This document shows, in pieces, positions 20,998 to 29,509 of a DNA stretch of 64,000 bases (the stretch's first letter is position 1; each line of letters starts with the position of its first letter). Source of the DNA: Rhodobiaceae bacterium (GTDB lineage Bacteria > Pseudomonadota > Alphaproteobacteria > Parvibaculales > Parvibaculaceae); the NCBI GenBank assembly GCA_003330885.1, contig CP030277.1:992001-1056000 (forward strand). Direction: 5' to 3'. The notes under the pieces were generated by a model. That model searched no databases. It worked only from the letters and a program-made list of their open reading frames with translations, and was not told the DNA's origin. Both the position numbers and the translations under genes were made by a program.

Positions 20998-21390
20998 TTA
21001 AAACACTGGCTGGAAATTCGCTACGTACTCTTGCGAGCAAGCGGCCCTTTCCTCCGACAAAATTTCATGACCTTGGGCAGCGCAATGCCTGTCAGCTCGG
21101 AACCGAGCGACACCTGTATTGGTGCAACCTTTTAGATCTGGATCATGGAGAAACACACAAACCGCAACGATGTATTTTTCTTCGCAAGGAAGCTCGATCA
21201 TATACTTCTGCTCTTCCGCACTTCGCCTGCTCCACCAACTGTCTCCAGCAGAAACGTTGCCTTGGGTTGGACTGTCGAGGCAGTGTCGGAATTCTTCATA
21301 TGTCGGTTGGGCCGTAGCCGAGGTAACGCCCAACGCCGAAATGATTATGGCCGCACCGAGCAGTATGATTGCTTGAACAAAGTTACCCAC
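20998..21390 (-). CDS. Exported cysteine-containing protein, unknown
   Basis: About 130 residues. The GTG at 21390 is preferred as start because GGAGGG lies four bases before it. The product then opens with a clean signal peptide (VQAIILLGAAIIISALGVTSATA) and a predicted cut before QPTYEEF. The mature part of about 100 residues has five cysteines, suggesting disulfides in the periplasm. A longer frame from a TTG at 21471 would bury the signal. No family is recognised. It lies upstream of, and in line with, the thioesterase gene. Confidence 0.6.
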   Translation of the reverse strand: MGNFVQAIILLGAAIIISALGVTSATAQPTYEEFRHCLDSPTQGNVSAGDSWWSRRSAEEQKYMIELPCEEKYIVAVCVFLHDPDLKGCTNTGVARFRADRHCAAQGHEILSEERAACSQEYVANFQPVF

Positions 21391-21481
21391 AAAACCCTCC
21401 AACTTAACGGCCCCCGCCGCTTCCACAGAGTTTATCGTAGCGGTGCCAAAGAAGTAAAGATTGTTTACCAATTCGAGCGTC

Positions 21482-22210
21482 TTAGCAGAGCTTGCGCTTA
21501 TACATATCGAAGACCTTTCCCCAGACCTGCTCCGCAGCGTCTTTCACATAGGCCTCACGCTCAGGAAAGCAAAATCCATGGCCAGTCCCTGGCCAAACGT
21601 CCAATGTGTAGGAGATGGAGTGCGCATCTAGTTCTGAGCGGAGATCAGGAATGACATTGTCTGGCACCCACTCGTCCGTTTCAGCAAAGCCAAGATAGAG
21701 CTCGCCCTTGATATTGGATGCAAGTTTGTGGGGTGTATCAGGCGCATCCGTAACAATGCCAACTCCGTAGAGCGATGCAGAGGCTGCGAATTGGTCTGGA
21801 TATGTGCCTGCGGCAGACACAACATATTGCCCGCTCATACAGTAACCAATGCAGCCAACGGGCCCAGGGTTGATCCGTGAGTCTCGCTCCATCCATGCCA
21901 GAATGTCGGCAGTGTCGGACATGACCAGCGCATTGTTGAGGGAGCGCATGGCAGAAAACATTTCCTCGCGAACAGACTCATCTGCCTTTGCCATGTCGAA
22001 ACGAAGACGCCCGAGCCGGTAATACATGTCTGGCAACAGAACGGTATAGCCCTCAGTCGCGATACGGCGTGCAAACCCATACAATTCTTCACGGATGCCG
22101 GGGGCATCCATATAGATGACCACAGGCGGCTTCGCGCCATCGTCATGGGAAACCACAAGTGTTTCCATATCGCCATCAGATGTTTTGATGGAAAGAATTT
22201 CTTCGTTCAT
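21482..22210 (-). CDS. Dienelactone hydrolase family protein
   Basis: A 242-residue alpha/beta hydrolase. The nucleophile elbow is GYCMSGQYV (Cys in the G-x-C-x-S/G-G position), as in carboxymethylenebutenolidase. PPVVIYMDAPGIREELYGFARRIA corresponds to the oxyanion-strand region, and the C-terminal WPGTGHGFCFPEREAY contributes the catalytic histidine. It could open a cyclic enol-lactone in aromatic breakdown, but no ring-cleavage genes are adjacent, so the substrate is open. ATG 22210 is preferred to a GTG five codons upstream. A GST terminator lies just upstream, so it is transcribed separately. Confidence 0.87.
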   Translation of the reverse strand: MNEEILSIKTSDGDMETLVVSHDDGAKPPVVIYMDAPGIREELYGFARRIATEGYTVLLPDMYYRLGRLRFDMAKADESVREEMFSAMRSLNNALVMSDTADILAWMERDSRINPGPVGCIGYCMSGQYVVSAAGTYPDQFAASASLYGVGIVTDAPDTPHKLASNIKGELYLGFAETDEWVPDNVIPDLRSELDAHSISYTLDVWPGTGHGFCFPEREAYVKDAAEQVWGKVFDMYKRKLC

Positions 22211-22240
22211 CGTCGACCCCGACACCGGTTTTTGGAATGG

Positions 22241-22269
22241 AAAAAAGGGTCGGAGGAATTCCGACCCTT
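22241..22269 (-). terminator. Rho-independent terminator of the GST gene
   Basis: Perfect ten-base stem AAGGGTCGGA / TCCGACCCTT with a five-base loop. Read on the minus strand it is followed by a T6 tract (complement of 22241-22246). It lies ten bases after the GST stop. Confidence 0.88.
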
Positions 22270-22278
22270 GAACCTGTC

Positions 22279-22896
22279 TTATGCAGCCGCTGCTGCACTC
22301 GGCCGAGCCTGCACGCGGTCGTACCAGGCAACAATGTTCTTATTGTTTGGATCAATGGGTTGCCCGACAGAGGCACCAAACTCAAGGAAACCAAATAGAA
22401 GGATATCGGCCAAAGTAAATCGGTCCCCAGCAAGCCACTGCTTGCCTTCGAGCTGTTCATCGAGCCATTTGATTTTGTCCTGTGCAACAGCCTTTAGGCC
22501 ATCGGCCGCCTCTGGCAGGCATCGAAAACGATCTTGGAACATGGGCAGCCCTTCAGCGAACCGAAAACCATTTGCCAGAGGTTCGCAAACGCCAAGATCA
22601 ACCCGGCGAACCCACTTGCGCGTTTCTGCCCGCTCTTCAGCATTAGCGCCAACAAGCGCAGGAGCTGGTTGGTGCTCTTCAAGATATTCGCAGATGGCGG
22701 TGATTTCGGTGACGATGTCGCCATTGTCGAGGGCAAGCGCTGGTAGCTGTCCGGCAGGGTTCACTTTGAGGTACTCAGCCTGACGGTTGGCACCTGCCAT
22801 AATATCGATTTCTTCAAAAGGAAGTTCGATCCCCTTTTCAGCCATGAAGATTTTCACGACCCGTGGGTTTGGCCCAATGGAGTTATAGAGTTTCAT
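22279..22896 (-). CDS. Glutathione S-transferase family protein
   Basis: A 205-residue cytosolic GST. An N-terminal thioredoxin-like domain (MKLYNSIGPNPRVVKIFMAE; NPAGQLPALALDNGDIVTEITAICEYLEE) includes the cis-Pro and the TE pair that binds the glutathione gamma-glutamyl group. The all-helical C-terminal domain has the conserved RFTLADILLFGF capping segment. S/N residues near position 6-9 are candidates for activating glutathione. Divergent from the MFS gene; a perfect 7-base inverted repeat lies between them. Confidence 0.92.
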   Translation of the reverse strand: MKLYNSIGPNPRVVKIFMAEKGIELPFEEIDIMAGANRQAEYLKVNPAGQLPALALDNGDIVTEITAICEYLEEHQPAPALVGANAEERAETRKWVRRVDLGVCEPLANGFRFAEGLPMFQDRFRCLPEAADGLKAVAQDKIKWLDEQLEGKQWLAGDRFTLADILLFGFLEFGASVGQPIDPNNKNIVAWYDRVQARPSAAAAA

Positions 22897-22972
22897 ATGA
22901 CAGCTCTCCCTATCTGTATCTTGTATTTATTTGCCTAGAGTCTTAGCCGATGAAGACCTGTATCGCCACATA

Positions 22973-22992
22973 TTCGCAAACTCAATTGCGAA
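22973..22992. promoter_or_regulatory. Candidate operator between GST and MFS genes
   Basis: TTCGCAA-N6-TTGCGAA, a perfect inverted repeat of 20 bases, lies near the centre of the 195-base divergent promoter region. No regulator gene is adjacent, so the binding protein is unknown. Confidence 0.35.
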
Positions 22993-23091
22993 GCCAGAAC
23001 GTGGATTAGTTCAAATTGGCTCTCGCCAGCGACGGCACGTCTGGTATGTCTTAGGCATCGACATTCCTTATTCTCTAAACGCGCTAGGCGA

Positions 23092-24360
23092 ATGACAGAA
23101 AACGCTACGTCAGCCGGGCCCTCCAGCAGGCCTCCCCTCTTCTATGGATGGTACATCGTCTTCGCGGCTTTCGTCGTAATGACGGTTTCTGCCGGTTTTG
23201 GCTTTTACAACTTATCCGTCTATCTGGAAGCTTTTGTCGATGAGCGGGGCTTTTCAGTTGGCTATACGTCAGGGGCGACAGCTGCATTTTTCGTCTCGTC
23301 CGGTGTTGCGGGCCTAGGCGTTGGATGGCTCATCGAGCGATATGACCCAAGATGGACAATCGCCGGAGGTGCAGTGCTTGCTGGTCTGGTCTTGTCTGGC
23401 GCGGGATGGGTCAATGAACTTTGGCAGCTTTACCTGTTCTACGTGCTCTTCGGCGTCGGATATTCCGCCTGTGCGCTCCTGCCCTGCACAACTCTTGTTG
23501 CTCGGTGGTTCGAGAAGAAGCGCTCTGTGGCGCTGTCCGTTGCCTCCACCGGCCTCTCCCTTGGAGGGATTTTGCTCACGCCGCTCTCTGCGGAACTGAT
23601 TGAACGATTGGGCCTTGCCGGCGCCGCTCCCTGGCTTGGTGCAGGGCTCTTTTTTGGCATAGCCCCTGTGGCAATGCTGCTCTTTCGTCCAAGTCCTGCA
23701 TCCATGGGGCTGGCGGCGGACGGCGATGACGTGCCTGACGGGGCACCAGGTAGTGCGCCGACGGTAAATGGTGTCCCATACCATGTCGCCGTTCGCAGTC
23801 GCTTCTTTGTCCTTGCAACGGTCACCTTCATGACATCTATGATGGCTCAGGTTGGCTCTATCGCCCATCAGTTCTCTTTGGTGGCGGGACGCGCAGACGA
23901 TCGCGATCTGGCTGCCTTGGCGGTGTCGGTGATGGCGGGGTTCAGTATTGCCGGACGTCTGGCAGGTGGTTGGGTTCTCCCACACATCTCTTCACGGCTC
24001 TTCATGGGCGGACTCCTGATCGTGCAGGCAATCGCCCTGAGCCTTTACGCTGTTGCTGCAACACCGACCACATTGTTGATGGTCGCCGCATTGTTCGGCG
24101 TGACCGTAGGTAATTTGCTGATGATGCAACCTCTGCTCATAGCAGAAGCATTTGGTACAATGGCCTATGCGCGCATCTATTCCACATCTCAACTATTCAC
24201 AACTCTGGGCGTCGCTAGTGGACCGGCCGCATATGGATTGATCTATGAGGCAGCGAATGGATATACCGCATCTTATCTTTATGGTGCTGCAGCCTCGATC
24301 ATCGGCCTCGTGGCTATTCTGGCAGCAGGTCCAGTGGAACAAGAACAACAAAAAGCATGA
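23092..24360 (+). CDS. MFS transporter, monocarboxylate/oxalate-formate type
   Basis: A 422-residue inner-membrane carrier with twelve predicted helices and a central cytoplasmic loop (residues about 195-225). It begins LFYGWYIVFAAFVVMTVSAGFGFYNLSVYLEAF, typical of the oxalate/formate antiporter and MCT-like branch of the superfamily. LSVASTGLSLGGILLTPLSAELIE matches helix 5 of that branch. A short organic acid is the likely cargo (inference). The stop overlaps an ATGA with the next frame, so it is co-transcribed with the gamma-CA-like gene and probably with the HpcH/HpaI lyase. Confidence 0.87.
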   Translation: MTENATSAGPSSRPPLFYGWYIVFAAFVVMTVSAGFGFYNLSVYLEAFVDERGFSVGYTSGATAAFFVSSGVAGLGVGWLIERYDPRWTIAGGAVLAGLVLSGAGWVNELWQLYLFYVLFGVGYSACALLPCTTLVARWFEKKRSVALSVASTGLSLGGILLTPLSAELIERLGLAGAAPWLGAGLFFGIAPVAMLLFRPSPASMGLAADGDDVPDGAPGSAPTVNGVPYHVAVRSRFFVLATVTFMTSMMAQVGSIAHQFSLVAGRADDRDLAALAVSVMAGFSIAGRLAGGWVLPHISSRLFMGGLLIVQAIALSLYAVAATPTTLLMVAALFGVTVGNLLMMQPLLIAEAFGTMAYARIYSTSQLFTTLGVASGPAAYGLIYEAANGYTASYLYGAAASIIGLVAILAAGPVEQEQQKA

Positions 24361-24368
24361 GGAAAAAC

Positions 24369-24932
24369 ATGTCTGATTTTGGTCCGGGAATAGAACTCAA
24401 CAAGCCAGCCTTTATCCATCCAACAGCCCTTATCTATGGGAAGGTTTTCATCGATGAGGGTGCATCTCTCTGGCCCTATACCGTCATCCGCAGCGAAATG
24501 TATGAGGTGCGGATCGGCAAACGCACAAACATCCAGGACTTTGTGATGATCCATGTTGGCAACACCACGCCGACAATCATTGGCGATAATTGTTCAATTA
24601 CGCATCATTGCACAATTCATGGTGCGGAGATTGGCGACAATTGTTTGATTGGGATCAACTCAACGATCATGGATGGCGCAAAGATCGGCAAGAACTCCAT
24701 CATCGGCGGACATACAATCGTGACCGAGGGAACCGTCATCCCTGACAATTCCATTGTCATGGGATCGCCCGGAAAGGTGGTCAAAGAGCGTGACAACTCA
24801 AAAGCAAACATCATGAATGCGGCTTTCTACTACGAGAATGCGAAAGCCTATGTGAAAGGCGAGCACCGCGTTTCTGAGACCGCTGAGTTCAAGGCGGCAA
24901 TGACGCGCGCGCAGGAAGCCCTAACCGGCTGA
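24369..24932 (+). CDS. Gamma-carbonic anhydrase-like hexapeptide-repeat protein
   Basis: A 187-residue left-handed beta-helix protein. Hexapeptide repeats run from IGKRTNIQDFVMIH to IPDNSIVMGSPGKVV. Three histidines placed as in zinc-binding gamma-carbonic anhydrases are seen: MIHVGN and the pair in THHCTIHGAEIGDN. YrdA, CaiE and PaaY are the nearest kinds; PaaY-type members have thioesterase activity. The start at 24369 is chosen for the GAGGAAAAAC site; an ATG at 24357 overlaps the MFS stop. Lies between a transporter and a malyl-CoA lyase-like gene. Confidence 0.85.
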   Translation: MSDFGPGIELNKPAFIHPTALIYGKVFIDEGASLWPYTVIRSEMYEVRIGKRTNIQDFVMIHVGNTTPTIIGDNCSITHHCTIHGAEIGDNCLIGINSTIMDGAKIGKNSIIGGHTIVTEGTVIPDNSIVMGSPGKVVKERDNSKANIMNAAFYYENAKAYVKGEHRVSETAEFKAAMTRAQEALTG

Positions 24933-24977
24933 TTTTCAATAGAAAATTGAAACTGGTAGAATTGCTGCGCGGGCACT

Positions 24978-26060
24978 ATGCTGCGGCGCAAATCGACACC
25001 AAACATGTGGAATCTCATGAAACTCCCAGCTTCATTCTATAAGCCCCTGTCAATTGGTGCGCCGGCACCCTTCCAAGAGCTGCCATTGGCGCTGGAACGA
25101 ATGATCCACTTCTTCCCAGCGCATAACGAGAAGGTTCATTCTAAAATTCCAGATCTCATTCCGAAGGTCGATGTGATTCTTGGGAACCTGGAAGACGCAA
25201 TACCCGCTGATGCAAAAGAAGCGGCTCGAGCTGGTTTCATCAAGGTTGCGCAGGAGAATGACTTTGGGAACACGGGCCTTTGGACTCGGGTCAATGCACT
25301 GAACAGCCCTTGGGCGTTGGACGACATTGTTGAGATTGTCAGCGCCGTTGGCGACAAGCTCGACGTGATTATGCTGCCCAAAGTGGAAGGTGTTTGGGAC
25401 ATCCACTACGCAGACCAACTGTTGGCTCAGCTTGAAGCAAAACATGGCGTTAAAAAGCCTATCCTTATTCACGCCATCCTGGAGACAGCGCAAGGCGTAA
25501 AAAATGTGAATGAGATTGCGGCGGCGAGCCCGCGCATGCATGGCATGAGCTTGGGTCCTGCCGATCTTGCCGCATCACGGGGAATGAAAACCACGCGTGT
25601 TGGCGGCGGACATCCGTCCTACGGCGTGATTGAAGATCCAAAAGAAGATGGAAGCAGTCGGGTCTTTGCGCAGCAGGATCTTTGGCACTACACAGTTGCT
25701 CGTATGGTAGACGCGTGCCTCTCCAACGGTATTCGTCCCTTCTACGGTCCATTCGGCGATATTCAGGACACGGATGCCTGTGAAGTTCAGTTCCGCAACT
25801 CCTTCCTACTCGGATGCGTTGGCGCCTGGTCGTTGCACCCAGTCCAGATTGATATCGCGAAGAAAGTTTTCAGCCCGGATGTGGACGAAGTGAAGTTCGC
25901 TCTGCGCATTCTGGAAGCCATGCCGGATGGCACGGGCGCTGTAATGCTCGATGGCAAGATGCAGGACGATGCAACCTGGAAACAGGCTAAGGTGATCGTC
26001 GATTTGGCGAAACGCGTCGCAGAACGGGATCCTGAGCTTGGCAAAGCTTACGGTCTTTAA
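24978..26060 (+). CDS. Malyl-CoA lyase-like HpcH/HpaI aldolase family protein
   Basis: A TIM-barrel, Mg-dependent Claisen-type lyase of up to 360 residues. Long segments recall L-malyl-CoA/beta-methylmalyl-CoA lyases: [15 protein letters not shown] (acidic metal-site loop), [30 protein letters not shown] (metal-binding Glu), [20 protein letters not shown] and [12 protein letters not shown] (metal-binding Asp). It would cleave or form malyl-CoA-type esters, giving glyoxylate and an acyl-CoA. Start is uncertain between ATGs at 24978, 25005 and 25017; none has a strong ribosome site. Citramalyl-CoA lyase is an alternative function. Confidence 0.82.
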   Translation: MLRRKSTPNMWNLMKLPASFYKPLSIGAPAPFQELPLALERMIHFFPAHNEKVHSKIPDLIPKVDVILGNLEDAIPADAKEAARAGFIKVAQENDFGNTGLWTRVNALNSPWALDDIVEIVSAVGDKLDVIMLPKVEGVWDIHYADQLLAQLEAKHGVKKPILIHAILETAQGVKNVNEIAAASPRMHGMSLGPADLAASRGMKTTRVGGGHPSYGVIEDPKEDGSSRVFAQQDLWHYTVARMVDACLSNGIRPFYGPFGDIQDTDACEVQFRNSFLLGCVGAWSLHPVQIDIAKKVFSPDVDEVKFALRILEAMPDGTGAVMLDGKMQDDATWKQAKVIVDLAKRVAERDPELGKAYGL

Positions 26061-26069
26061 GGTCTCGTT

Positions 26070-27128
26070 CTACCTGATCAACGGCTCTTCATATTTTACG
26101 AAAGTATCGATCGCATCGAGCGCTGCCGACAGAGGGATGCGTGATGCATCGTCGACACCATAATCACGAAGTGCGTGGAGAATTTTGAGTCCCCTCGCCT
26201 GCGCTGCATATTTGGCTGGATCATGTCGTGTAAATATTGACACGAGCGGCGCACCGCCGACCGCCAGCATATGTCCAGTGCCAGAATTGTTCGCAATCGC
26301 GGCCGACATATGTGCGGCGAGCGCCATGACGAGCATCGGACCCTTGATGTGGGGAAAACCGTCTGCCCGGTCCCACTCAGGCAGAAGTGCTTCTGGCACT
26401 TCCTCACGAACATGCGCCACTAGCTCCGCTTCGTCAGGCCCGAGAAGAAAGACTGGTATACGCCCGATCGCCAATTGTTTTCGCGCAAGTTCGAAGTAAC
26501 GTTCGACCGGCCAAAGTTTCCGACGATCCCCAGCTCCTGGTGCAATGCCGATATAGGTGGAACCTGAAGGTAGCAAGGCTGCTGCAGCAGCCCGGTGTTC
26601 TGCAGAAGGATCAAAGACTTTTGTACCATCGTCTGCTGGTCGAGGCGATATCAGATCCAGCATATCGATCAGTCCACCTACAAAGGACGGATCTGATTCA
26701 AAGTCCTTTGGCGGTTTGACATCTGAGAAAAAGAAATCGGCAGTGCCGGACACGAACGTTGTGTGCGGTATGCGTTTCACGATCATCGTTCGCGCGACAA
26801 GGCGCTGCGTATCAATAATCAGATCAAATTTGCGTCCAGGAAGCGGCGACCATTTGGTAAACAGCTGATGGGTTTTGTCGCCGATACCTGCTTGCTCAAT
26901 CACCTCATCAATAAACTTCAAGGCGATAGGCTTCAGAATGCTCGCGTAAACTGTCTTGCCGACGCCCGCGACCCAGGTGATTTTCGCGTCGGGAAACCGC
27001 TGGCGGACCTGTTGTGCAAAACTAAGCTTCAAGATGCCGTCGCCGATGACTTCCTCACAGGAATAGATGAGGATGGATTTTGGGCAGAGTGCGCGTACCG
27101 GCAGGTCTATGGAAGGTATGTCTGACAA
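26070..27128 (-). CDS. Glycosyltransferase family 9 (heptosyltransferase-like) protein
   Basis: A GT-B-fold protein of about 352 residues related to ADP-heptose:LPS heptosyltransferases. The C-terminal nucleotide-sugar domain shows IGIAPGAGDRRKLWPVERYFELAR, FLLGPDEAE and AAIANNSGTGHMLAVGGAPLVSIF, the classic GT9 order; the N-terminal half has ILIYSCEEVIGDGILKL. There is no ATG near the N-terminus. TTG 27128, four bases after GGGGA, is the best start; a TTG at 27254 would lie inside the terminator of the upstream gene. It stands alone, without other lipopolysaccharide genes, so the acceptor is unknown. Confidence 0.8.
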   Translation of the reverse strand: MSDIPSIDLPVRALCPKSILIYSCEEVIGDGILKLSFAQQVRQRFPDAKITWVAGVGKTVYASILKPIALKFIDEVIEQAGIGDKTHQLFTKWSPLPGRKFDLIIDTQRLVARTMIVKRIPHTTFVSGTADFFFSDVKPPKDFESDPSFVGGLIDMLDLISPRPADDGTKVFDPSAEHRAAAAALLPSGSTYIGIAPGAGDRRKLWPVERYFELARKQLAIGRIPVFLLGPDEAELVAHVREEVPEALLPEWDRADGFPHIKGPMLVMALAAHMSAAIANNSGTGHMLAVGGAPLVSIFTRHDPAKYAAQARGLKILHALRDYGVDDASRIPLSAALDAIDTFVKYEEPLIR

Positions 27129-27225
27129 TTGGTCCCCAGATCCCGGTTTCCTGAGGCTTATTGCCCCTCGTCTCTCTATAAACCGGCGATGCGAGGCAAA
27201 CAATAGTCCGATGCGGAGAGGTAAA

Positions 27226-27253
27226 TGGGACCGCCCCTGAGAAGGCAGTCCCA
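27226..27253 (-). terminator. Hairpin terminator of the old yellow enzyme gene
   Basis: On the minus strand TGGGACTGCC pairs with GGCGGTCCCA (one G-T wobble) around an eight-base loop, followed by TTTACCTCTCC. It begins eight bases past the 27261 stop. The T tract is short, so efficiency may be modest. Confidence 0.55.
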
Positions 27254-27260
27254 AATCACT

Positions 27261-28367
27261 TTAAGCGAGTTCGGTCATCGCTTCGCGGGTGAATGTTTTG
27301 AGTTCATCTGCCCTGCCATCGCGGATCTTGTTTGCCCATTCGGGGTCAACAAGCAGAGCCCGACCGACCGCCACCATGTCGAATTCATCAGCATTGAGGC
27401 GATCCAGCAATTTATCAATACTGGTCGGTTCAGATCCCTCGCCCGCGAAGGCGGCAATAAACTCGCCTGACAGGCCGACGCTGCCCACAGTGATTGTAGG
27501 CTTGCCCGTGAGTTTCTTGGTCCAACCAGCAAGGTTTAGGTCCGACCCTTCGAACTCAGGTTCCCAGAAACGACGCGTGGAACAGTGGAACACGTCGACA
27601 CCAGCGTCTGACAGCGGTTTCAGGAATGCGGCCAGTTCTTCTGATGTTGGTGCGATCTTATGGTCGAAGTCCTGTTGCTTCCATTGAGAGAAGCGCAGGA
27701 TGAGCGGATAATCATCCCCAACCTCCGAGCGAACAGCGTTGATAATGTCCACGGCGAACTTCGTGCGTGCGACAGCATCTGTCCCACCATATTCGTCGTC
27801 GCGCTGATTGGTTCCTTCCCAGAAGAACTGATCAATCAGGTATCCGTGCGCACCGTGGAGTTCAATGCCGTCAAATCCAGCTTCGCGGGCTGCACCGGCT
27901 GACCGACGGAAGGCATCGATACAAGCCTGAATGTCTTCAGGAGTCATCGGGTCTGCGACAGGTTTACCCGGCACAAACAGACCAGAAGGGCCAGCGCTTG
28001 GCTCTTCTGGGTTTGGCGCTTCCTTTTGGTTGCGCATGGTTCCTACATGCCACAGCTGCGGCATGATCTTGCCACCGGCCTCGTGTACTTCTGAAACAAC
28101 ATTTTTCCAGCCATCAAGTGCTGCTTTGCCATGGAATGCCGGAATATTATCCGCCATCGTAGACACGCGGTGCCCAACGGTTGTGCCTTCTGTGATGATG
28201 AGGCCCGTCCCTCCTTCGGCGCGGCGTCGATAATAGGCCGCAACGTCCGCTCCTGGAACTTCGCCTGGAGAGAAATTCCGTGTCATCGGTGCCATCACCA
28301 CTCGGTTTGGAATGGTGAGACCATTGAATGAAAATGGCGAAAACAGCTTCTCGGTTGAGTTGCTCAT
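27261..28367 (-). CDS. NADH:flavin oxidoreductase / old yellow enzyme family protein
   Basis: A 368-residue FMN-dependent TIM-barrel ene-reductase. Features: LTIPNRVVMAPMTRNFS at the first strand, ITEGTTVGHRVS, QLWHVGTM, the catalytic AGFDGIELHGAHGYLIDQF motif with the H-x-x-H/N pair, and VGRALLVDPEWANKIRDG at the C-terminal phosphate-binding site. It would reduce activated C=C bonds or nitro groups. ATG 28367 is chosen for the AAGGA site seven bases before it; the open frame extends 77 codons further. Divergent from the ChbG gene. Confidence 0.93.
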   Translation of the reverse strand: MSNSTEKLFSPFSFNGLTIPNRVVMAPMTRNFSPGEVPGADVAAYYRRRAEGGTGLIITEGTTVGHRVSTMADNIPAFHGKAALDGWKNVVSEVHEAGGKIMPQLWHVGTMRNQKEAPNPEEPSAGPSGLFVPGKPVADPMTPEDIQACIDAFRRSAGAAREAGFDGIELHGAHGYLIDQFFWEGTNQRDDEYGGTDAVARTKFAVDIINAVRSEVGDDYPLILRFSQWKQQDFDHKIAPTSEELAAFLKPLSDAGVDVFHCSTRRFWEPEFEGSDLNLAGWTKKLTGKPTITVGSVGLSGEFIAAFAGEGSEPTSIDKLLDRLNADEFDMVAVGRALLVDPEWANKIRDGRADELKTFTREAMTELA

Positions 28368-28432
28368 GCGATATTCCTTGTGAGGTAACCGGAAGTCCCG
28401 GTCATGAATTTTTGTGTCGCGTATATTGCGTG

Positions 28433-28454
28433 ACCCTTGGGCAGGATCAAGGGT
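28433..28454. promoter_or_regulatory. Candidate operator between old yellow enzyme and ChbG genes
   Basis: ACCCTTG-N8-CAAGGGT, a perfect inverted repeat, sits midway in the 148-base divergent promoter region. A second short repeat ACCGG-N5-CCGGT lies near 28388-28402. No local regulator gene is next to either. Confidence 0.35.
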
Positions 28455-28515
28455 GCTGGGCGTGTTTCTATAGATTGGTGTAGAATTCCCAACACAGATA
28501 CCGACAGGAGACAGA

Positions 28516-29421
28516 ATGGGACCGAATCCAGCGCTCAAAAAACTGGGATTTTCCGAAGCGGACCGTGTGGTTCTGGTGCACACCGATGATATTGGCATGT
28601 GCCAAGCATCCGTGAGCGCCTTCCACGACCTATGGCAAGCTGGTGCAGTTTCCTGTGGATCTGCGATGGTGCCCTGTGCCTGGTTTAACGCTGCAGCTGA
28701 TTATTGTCGGGAGCACCCTGAGGTGGATATGGGCGTTCATGCAACGCTGACCAGCGAATGGCATCCTTATCGCTGGGGCCCCCTTACCGGTGGCGCGGCG
28801 GCCGGTGGTTTAACCGACCAGGAGGCCAAGTTCCCAAAGACATCAGAAGCTGTCGCGAAAGCAGCGGACCCGCAGGCGGTCAAAGCTGAGCTCAAAGCAC
28901 AAATTGAGCATGCCAAGGCGGCTGGAATTGAGCCTACCCACATAGACACGCATATGGGGTCGGTAATGCACGGGCCCCTTTACGATGTGTTTGTTGACCT
29001 CGCACTTGAGTATGGAATTCCGCCCTTTGCACTCCGCCTCACAGCGGAACAATGGGCATTTGGCGGCTATTCAGAGGAGAGCTGCACGCTTTTCGAGCGT
29101 CGTACAGGCGAATTGGAAGATGCGGGTGTGCCCACGCTAGATAGGATATTGAGCGTCTCTCTCTCTGACGAGGAGGATCGCGCAGGGAAAACAAAACAGG
29201 CATTGAGTTCGATTAAGCCCGGACAGATGAGCTATTTCATCCTTCACCCAAGTCATGACACCGCTGAGTTGAGAGGCATCTGCCCTGATTGGCGGTCGCG
29301 CGTGATGGACCTCGAAATGTTCTTAAGCGGAGAGATGGCGGACCATCTCGCGAAGGAAAACATTCATTTGATCGGATACCGGGCGCTAAAAGATCTTATT
29401 CCACAAGGGGTTGCTGCATGA
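28516..29421 (+). CDS. ChbG/YdjC family carbohydrate deacetylase-like protein
   Basis: A 301-residue metal-dependent deacetylase-fold protein. The metal motif appears as VLVHTDDIGMCQAS (Asp-Asp), the paired histidines as PTHIDTHMGSVMH, and the C-terminal histidine as YFILHPSHDTAE. ChbG removes acetyl groups from chito-oligosaccharides, but no chitobiose genes are near, so the substrate is open. AGGAG lies nine bases before ATG 28516. Transcribed away from the old yellow enzyme gene and towards hspQ. Confidence 0.88.
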   Translation: MGPNPALKKLGFSEADRVVLVHTDDIGMCQASVSAFHDLWQAGAVSCGSAMVPCAWFNAAADYCREHPEVDMGVHATLTSEWHPYRWGPLTGGAAAGGLTDQEAKFPKTSEAVAKAADPQAVKAELKAQIEHAKAAGIEPTHIDTHMGSVMHGPLYDVFVDLALEYGIPPFALRLTAEQWAFGGYSEESCTLFERRTGELEDAGVPTLDRILSVSLSDEEDRAGKTKQALSSIKPGQMSYFILHPSHDTAELRGICPDWRSRVMDLEMFLSGEMADHLAKENIHLIGYRALKDLIPQGVAA

Positions 29422-29509
29422 TCTTAAGGCAGCTATCAAAAGCACCCGATTCACAGTAAAATTGAGAGACGCTGGGTATTTACAGGCCCACTTCACAGGT
29501 ACAGGCGTG

